Part shown: positions 59,393 to 64,000 of the stretch, piece by piece
Position numbering within the stretch: position 1 is the first letter of the stretch
Layout of the letters: every line of letters starts with the position of its first letter
NCBI GenBank assembly: GCA_934667425.1
Contig: CAKULV010000008.1
Span: 7,124 to 71,123, forward strand
DNA from: an uncultured Kiritimatiellota bacterium
Lineage (GTDB): Bacteria > Verrucomicrobiota > Kiritimatiellia > RFP12 > UBA1067
Reading direction: 5' to 3'
Length of the DNA stretch: 64,000 nt
Position numbers and translations under genes: made by a program
The notes under the pieces: model-generated
Databases searched by the model: none
Told to the model about the DNA's origin: nothing
The model's input: the letters and a program-made list of their open reading frames with translations, nothing else

Positions 59393-60457
59393 GTGGATTC
59401 CATTCTTGGCATGCTGATATTCTGCGCCGGAGGACTCGCCGGCGCCACCTTTCTGCTTCCGGCGCGTGGCGTCAAGGGGTGGGCGTACGAGACTTGGTGG
59501 CTCGTCTACGTTTTCGTGGGGCACATCTGCTGCCCCGCTTTGATCTGCTACCTTACAGTTCCAGGCTTCTGGGGCGTGGTGTCGTCCGCCCCCGCGTCCG
59601 TCATCGCAAAGTGTGCGGCCTTCGGTGCGCTTTGGGGCATTGGCGGGCTTACGTGGGGGCTGATGGTGCGGTATCTCGGGATCGGCCTGGGCCTTGCGAT
59701 CGGGTGCGGGCTGTGCGCCGCAACCGGGACGATCCTTCCGCCAATAATGAACGGGCAGACGGCGTCGCTCCTGTTCGACGCCTCCGGCGCACTCGTTGCC
59801 GGCAAGGTGATCGTGATCCTTGGCGTGATCGGTTCGCTCGCCGGAATCGGGTTCGTTGGGTTTGCGGGCAAGTGCAAGGAAAACGAGCTGCCGGAGGAGG
59901 AGAAGAAGAAGGCCGTCGCCGAGTTCGATTTCAGGAAGGGCATGATTGTCGCGGTGATATCTGGCGTATGCTCCGCGTGCATGAATCTGGGTCTGCAGTC
60001 TGGCGGGGTCATCGAGTCGGCAGCCTGCGCCGCAGCGGTCAAGGCCGGGGTCATAGAGGAAGGAGCCCTGTTCCCATGGCAGGGAATGCCGGTCATAATG
60101 GTGGTTCTTTGGGGCGGCTTCTCCGTGTCGGCCATCTGGTGCCTCCAGCAGAATTTCGCGCACAAGACGTTCGGCGACTATGCGCGGCCGTCTGTCCGCA
60201 ACGTGCTGCTGTGTGCGGCCATTGGCGTGTTGTGGGTCATGCAGTTCGTCTGCACGAAGGCGGGCGAACCGCTCATGGGCGACCTCAAGTACATCTCGTT
60301 CGCCGTGATGATGGCGTCCACGATCTTCTTCTCCACGCTGATAGGCGTGCTGCTTGGGGAGTGGAAGGGCGTTGGAACTCGCACAAAGATGTTCCTGTCG
60401 GTCGGGACGCTGATCCTGATCGCGAGCTTTTGCGTGATTTCTCTCGGCTCGAAGTAA
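59393..60457 (+). CDS. rhaT: RhaT-family L-rhamnose/proton symporter
   Basis: A 354-aa protein with ten membrane segments and clear RhaT features: an N-terminal GLAGATFLLPARGVKGWAYETWWLVY, a GGLTWGL block and a charged loop about 160-180. RhaT brings L-rhamnose in with protons. It starts with GTG and has GGGAGG five bases upstream. Rhamnose kinase, isomerase and aldolase are not in the window, so substrate is inferred; the GH78 rhamnosidase at 23331 fits. Confidence 0.82.
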   Translation: MDSILGMLIFCAGGLAGATFLLPARGVKGWAYETWWLVYVFVGHICCPALICYLTVPGFWGVVSSAPASVIAKCAAFGALWGIGGLTWGLMVRYLGIGLGLAIGCGLCAATGTILPPIMNGQTASLLFDASGALVAGKVIVILGVIGSLAGIGFVGFAGKCKENELPEEEKKKAVAEFDFRKGMIVAVISGVCSACMNLGLQSGGVIESAACAAAVKAGVIEEGALFPWQGMPVIMVVLWGGFSVSAIWCLQQNFAHKTFGDYARPSVRNVLLCAAIGVLWVMQFVCTKAGEPLMGDLKYISFAVMMASTIFFSTLIGVLLGEWKGVGTRTKMFLSVGTLILIASFCVISLGSK

Positions 60458-60484
60458 ATCAAAAGGCTCCCCTGAAAGTCTGAC

Positions 60485-62770
60485 ATGGACTCCATTGAAC
60501 TGTTGGCGCCGGCTGGCTCGTTCGATACGGCTTTGGCGGCGTTCGAGGCCGGGGCTGACGCCGTATATCTCGGACTCGACTCGTTCTCCGCGCGCGCCCA
60601 GGCCGTTAACTTCTCGCTTGCGCAGCTGTCGGATCTGCTGTCGATTGCCGACGCAAGGGGCAGGCGGGTCTACGTCACGTTCAACACGCTGTTGACGGAC
60701 AGCGAACTCCCGCCTGCCGTGGAGCTTCTGGCTGAACTTGAGGACATTGCGCCCGATGCGCTGATCGTGCAGGATCTCGGCGTGGCGCGTCTGGTGCGGA
60801 CGCATTTCCCGAAACTGCAGCTCCATGCATCCACGCAGCTTGTCGCGCACAACCTTGAGGGGGTGCTTGCGATGCGGGATCTCGGATTCAGCCGGGTCGT
60901 GCTTTCGAGAGAGTTGCCCATCTCGGACATCCGCTCGATAGCCCAGAGGTGCGGATGCGAACTTGAGGTGTTCGTCCACGGGGCGCTTTGCTATTCCATC
61001 TCGGGCCTTTGCCTGTTTTCGGCCATGGAGAAGGGGCGTAGCGGGAACCGCGGGCGTTGCGCATATTGCTGCAGGATGCCGTACGTTTCCGCGTCGGGTG
61101 AAAGGTCTCTGCCGTTCTCGATGAAGGACTTGCGCCTTGATGACCGCCTCGATGCCTTGCGCGAAGCCGGCGTCGCTTCGCTCAAGATAGAGGGACGCAT
61201 GAAGTCCGACCTGTACGTCGCTTCTGTTGTCAGGCGGTATCGTGAGCTTCTTGATTTCGGCAGGTCGCAGACCACGCGTGAAGACCTCGAAACTGTCTTC
61301 TCGCGCTCCACCACGCATCTCTACGCGGACGGATGGAAGCAGGAGAGTTCCGACCTCATAGATTCCGTGAACCTTGGCCATCAGGGGACGCCGATTGGCG
61401 TCGTGAAGCGGCTGACGAAAGACAGGTACGGGCGTTCGTGGATGAGGCTTCACACGAGCCGTGCGCTTGAAAGGCACGATGGTCTTCAGTTCGTGGTCAC
61501 AGGGCGAACGGCCTCATCCGCCGGTACTGATCGTCCGTTGGGCATGGGCATAGGGGAGATGCGTCTCGCTATCTCACGCAAGCCGGTGTTCGATGTCCCC
61601 GCGGGCAGCGATGTCGAGATTGAGATTGCAGATCCGATCCTTCTTGAGGCTCTTTCCGCTGCGGGCCATGGAGACACGGCAGATGGAAGATGTCCGCGCA
61701 AACCCGGACGTTCTGTCATTGAGGTTCGCTGCACGATGTCCAACGCCGTGAAGCGTCGGTTCCCCGTGCCGGCGTTCAGGCAGTCGGAATGCCGCGGACG
61801 GAAAGGTCTGGATGTGACCGTGCGGATTTCAGGAGCATCCGTCGAGGCTCAGGTTGGCGATGTCAAGGTGGACGAGCCTATTCCGTCAGTCCAGAAGTCC
61901 GTGCACCGGGAATCTACCGTCCCCGCAGTCCGCAAGTGCTTTGAGAAGCTTGGCGGAAGCAACTGGCATCTCGCCTCGTTGATGGTCGAGGATCCGGATG
62001 GATTGTTTGTCCCGGCGTCGGTCCTCAATTCGCTCAGACGGAACCTCGTCGCAAAGCTTGATGCCGCGCAGCAGGCACTTCGCGCCGAAAAGATAGGGCG
62101 TGTGCGCACTGCCTTGGATGAGGAACGCATCGCGCCCGCACCATCGGCGGCGGACCGCTGTCTGTCAACGGTCAAGGTGCGCCTCGGCCAACAGCTTCCG
62201 TCGGACGGTTTCGACGAGACGATAGTCGCGATCGGACATGATGGAGAAGTCGCCGGGTTGGGTACGGAGGTTCGGCTTGCCTTGCCTGTGTTCACGAAGG
62301 AGGAATCGTTCAACCGGCTTCGCGGACGCGTCAAGACGCTGTTGCGCCGAGGCTACGGGAAATGGGAGGCGGCGGATCTGGCGGGCTTGCGTCTTCTCAA
62401 GACGCTTGGGGTGGAGGACGTGACTGCGGACTGGACTCTGTACGCATTCAATTCGCAGGCCGCGGCGATGCTTTCCGAGATGGGGGTTAAGCGGTGTGTT
62501 GCCTCGCCGGAATGCGGAAAGGACGCTGATTCGATAGCAGCCCCCGGCATAGACGTGGAGTTCCTCTCACGGCAATCCACACCGCTGTTCATCAGCGTGA
62601 CCCGTCCGGTCGCGGAGGACGCATCGCATTTGACAGGCGTGGACGGCAGGGAATTCTCGTCATTCGAGACAGACGGCCTCTGGGTGACGGTACGCACGGC
62701 ACCAAGGGACTTCCCCGTGCCGCCAGGCAGATCCACCCGCCTCGACCTGAGTTGGGATCCTGAATTTTGA
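60485..62770 (+). CDS. Peptidase U32-family protein
   Basis: A 761-aa protein. The N-terminal 330 residues form the U32 domain (ELLAPAGSFDTALAAFEAGADAVYLG, LHASTQ, FVHGALCYSISG with the cysteine cluster GRCAYCCR, and SLKIEGRMK). A long C-terminal extension (about 360-760) is of the DUF3656 type. Members of this kind (RlhA and relatives) modify RNA, for example 5-hydroxycytidine in 23S rRNA, rather than cleaving peptides; which applies here is unknown. It lies 27 bases after rhaT. Confidence 0.9.
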   Translation: MDSIELLAPAGSFDTALAAFEAGADAVYLGLDSFSARAQAVNFSLAQLSDLLSIADARGRRVYVTFNTLLTDSELPPAVELLAELEDIAPDALIVQDLGVARLVRTHFPKLQLHASTQLVAHNLEGVLAMRDLGFSRVVLSRELPISDIRSIAQRCGCELEVFVHGALCYSISGLCLFSAMEKGRSGNRGRCAYCCRMPYVSASGERSLPFSMKDLRLDDRLDALREAGVASLKIEGRMKSDLYVASVVRRYRELLDFGRSQTTREDLETVFSRSTTHLYADGWKQESSDLIDSVNLGHQGTPIGVVKRLTKDRYGRSWMRLHTSRALERHDGLQFVVTGRTASSAGTDRPLGMGIGEMRLAISRKPVFDVPAGSDVEIEIADPILLEALSAAGHGDTADGRCPRKPGRSVIEVRCTMSNAVKRRFPVPAFRQSECRGRKGLDVTVRISGASVEAQVGDVKVDEPIPSVQKSVHRESTVPAVRKCFEKLGGSNWHLASLMVEDPDGLFVPASVLNSLRRNLVAKLDAAQQALRAEKIGRVRTALDEERIAPAPSAADRCLSTVKVRLGQQLPSDGFDETIVAIGHDGEVAGLGTEVRLALPVFTKEESFNRLRGRVKTLLRRGYGKWEAADLAGLRLLKTLGVEDVTADWTLYAFNSQAAAMLSEMGVKRCVASPECGKDADSIAAPGIDVEFLSRQSTPLFISVTRPVAEDASHLTGVDGREFSSFETDGLWVTVRTAPRDFPVPPGRSTRLDLSWDPEF

Positions 62771-62775
62771 GGATT

Positions 62776-62784
62776 TGGTAAAAT
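62776..62784 (+). promoter_or_regulatory. Extended -10 promoter
   Basis: TGGTAAAAT, 22 bases before the 209-aa gene at 62807, whose leader has GGAGAGAG. Confidence 0.4.
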
Positions 62785-62806
62785 ACGCACCGGAGAGAGA
62801 ATTGAT

Positions 62807-63436
62807 ATGAATGTGTGTCCGGTTGTTTCGTTTGAACGCGCAGGGGATGGCTACGCCGAGCGGGTCGGCGAGTGGATCGCCACCCCCCATGCGTATTTCA
62901 AGTCGTTCGGACCCGAGGCGCGGACTTTCCAGAAGAAGCATCCGTCGGAACGGTTGCGGACGATGACGCTGGTCGCGCCCGCCGCAGAACTCGCCGTGTT
63001 GCGCCCCGTGCGCCTTTCCCTTGACGGGCGGGAGGTCGTCGCCAAGTCGTGGTCGGAGGCGTTCTCGTGCGCCGTGTCGCGCCTTGTGGCGGCGAATCCG
63101 GCGACATTCGACGCGCTTCAGGCGGCGGGGCAGCTCGAATGGCTCGGGTGCAGCGCCACAGGCGAGGCGGTGTCGGAGATGATGGATGCGGGGCGGATCA
63201 ATCCGCATTTCGCCGACTGGGCGGAGGTCGTCGCCCGAGTGCAGTGGCTGTTCCTCATGTGCGGCATCCGGCTCAACGAGGTGATCGTGCAGGTCGATCC
63301 CTACACGGACGAGGAATGGCGCGTACGCAAGGAGGAGATCGACCGCAAGCGTTCGGAGGAGCGGGCGTTCATGCAAGGACGCCGTGCGGCGCAGAAGGCC
63401 TGGGCGGATGCGAACGGCGAGGATAGTTTGCGCTGA
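62807..63436 (+). CDS. Unrecognised 209-aa protein
   Basis: A soluble protein with no signal peptide. It has a mixed alpha/beta first half and a charged helix (about 165-200) that may coil. No family recognised. It has its own promoter and lies 51 bases before the NusG-like gene. Confidence 0.75.
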   Translation: MNVCPVVSFERAGDGYAERVGEWIATPHAYFKSFGPEARTFQKKHPSERLRTMTLVAPAAELAVLRPVRLSLDGREVVAKSWSEAFSCAVSRLVAANPATFDALQAAGQLEWLGCSATGEAVSEMMDAGRINPHFADWAEVVARVQWLFLMCGIRLNEVIVQVDPYTDEEWRVRKEEIDRKRSEERAFMQGRRAAQKAWADANGEDSLR

Positions 63437-63487
63437 ATAAACGTCCGGCAAGCCGCTCAGTTATGATGAAATAGTAATTAATGCATT

Positions 63488-63979
63488 ATGGCGCGAACTT
63501 GGTATGTCCTTCATGTGAAACCGAGGACCGAGAAGAAGGTCAATGACTTTCTGGCGGCCTTACGGGTGTTTCATTATCTGCCGTTGTTGCGGAAGGAGAC
63601 AAGGGTGCAGCGGCGCAAGGTCGTGAGGTTCCTGCCGGTGTTCCCGGGTTATGTGTTTTCGCGGCTTTCCGCAGAGGAGCGGATGCAGGTCTTCGGAACT
63701 CGGAATATCGTACAGACGATCCCCGTCACGCAGCCGCGTCAGATGATTCATCAGCTGCGGCAGGTCGAACACGCCCTACGGCTGTCGGGTGATTTGCGCG
63801 TCGCAGAGCATTTCACCGAGGGCGAATATGCCAAGGTCGTGTCTGGTCCTCTTCGGGGGCTTGAGGGGCGGGTTCTGCATGTCGGCGATTCCGCGTCTAT
63901 CGTTCTTTCCGTTGACATCCTCGGACAGGCGATTAAGGCAACTGTCGATTTACGGGACGTCAAGCATTTGGAGCGGTGA
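63488..63979 (+). CDS. NusG/RfaH-type transcription antiterminator
   Basis: A 163-aa protein with the NusG N-terminal domain (WYVLHVKPRTEKKVNDFL, PVFPGYVFSRL) and a KOW-type C-terminal domain (VVSGPLRGLEGRV). The sequence and length resemble specialised paralogues (RfaH, UpxY, LoaP) rather than the housekeeping NusG. These often head surface-polysaccharide operons, so one probably continues beyond the window. No ops-like element could be checked. Confidence 0.85.
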   Translation: MARTWYVLHVKPRTEKKVNDFLAALRVFHYLPLLRKETRVQRRKVVRFLPVFPGYVFSRLSAEERMQVFGTRNIVQTIPVTQPRQMIHQLRQVEHALRLSGDLRVAEHFTEGEYAKVVSGPLRGLEGRVLHVGDSASIVLSVDILGQAIKATVDLRDVKHLER

Positions 63980-64000
63980 GGTGTAGGTGGAGAGAGAAGG

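Noticed and set aside
58787..61477. A minus-strand open frame of 896 codons across kduD, rhaT and the U32 gene
   Set aside because: It lies opposite three well-supported genes, its composition is rich in Arg, His and Ala as expected for an antisense frame in GC-rich DNA, and it shows no motif.
1..64000. tRNA and rRNA genes
   Set aside because: No cloverleaf with a TTC-loop consensus and no rRNA-like stretch was noticed by reading; a covariance-model scan would decide.

Overview
The window reads as GC-rich chromosomal DNA of a Gram-negative bacterium. An LPS-type acyltransferase, a sigma-54 factor and exported lipoproteins argue for an outer membrane. The closest overall fit I can infer is the PVC superphylum, probably a Kiritimatiellae/Verrucomicrobia-like gut or anaerobic glycan degrader. 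The grounds are two AraC regulators with periplasmic-binding-protein-like sensor halves (XylR style), several Gfo/Idh/MocA proteins including a GH109-type one with a Tat signal, a very large exported LamG-like protein, and a V-type ATPase with a DUF2764 partner. This is inference from gene content; no rRNA, tRNA or CRISPR array was seen.

Layout. 1-4324: three overlapping genes (unknown protein, UPF0210 protein, siroheme nitrite/sulfite reductase). 4449-10416: two Gfo/Idh/MocA oxidoreductases around an LpxL-like acyltransferase, then purB and a DUF5009-like membrane acyltransferase. 10438-14752: an AraC/XylR-type regulator (minus strand), a MarC-family protein, a DegT aminotransferase and an AEC transporter whose start codon lies in a heptad-repeat hairpin. 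14878-27855: an exported putative glycan-active protein, then fmt, a CPA2 antiporter, a PHP phosphoesterase, a Dus enzyme, ilvD, a GH78 rhamnosidase lipoprotein, a cupin and a TrmA/RlmD-type methyltransferase. 27856-32714: a recombinase remnant, then a Gld-type ABC operon (ATPase, fused permease-GldG, DUF4340 protein) closed by a clear hairpin terminator.

32763-45886 holds a glycosyltransferase-like protein and a glycan-utilisation cluster. An XylR-type regulator is divergent from a parallel beta-helix (GH141-like) protein, a 1058-aa exported TIM-barrel-like protein of unknown class, a Tat-exported GH109-type enzyme and a 1233-aa LamG-like protein.

45887-52532 is the accessory region and the most interesting part. 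A frameshifted DNA-methyltransferase start is fused to an Rhs-core tail. It is followed by small membrane proteins of very mixed base composition, two copies of an unrecognised ~147-aa family, an Eco29kI-like restriction-modification pair, a 115-bp direct repeat on either side of that pair, and an amber-interrupted gene. It looks like an Rhs/polymorphic-toxin immunity graveyard or module bank that has captured a restriction-modification system.

52686-63979 returns to ordinary chromosome: a small exported protein, pheS without pheT, rpoN, a truncated V-ATPase operon (E, DUF2764, A) facing rpoN tail to tail, kduD with rhaT (pairing with the rhamnosidase upstream for uronate/rhamnose use), a U32 peptidase, an unknown protein and a NusG/RfaH-like antiterminator at the right edge.

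Many genes are preceded by an extended -10 element (TGN-TATAAT-like) with no obvious -35. At several of them the element is so close to the start codon that the mRNA should be leaderless or nearly so.
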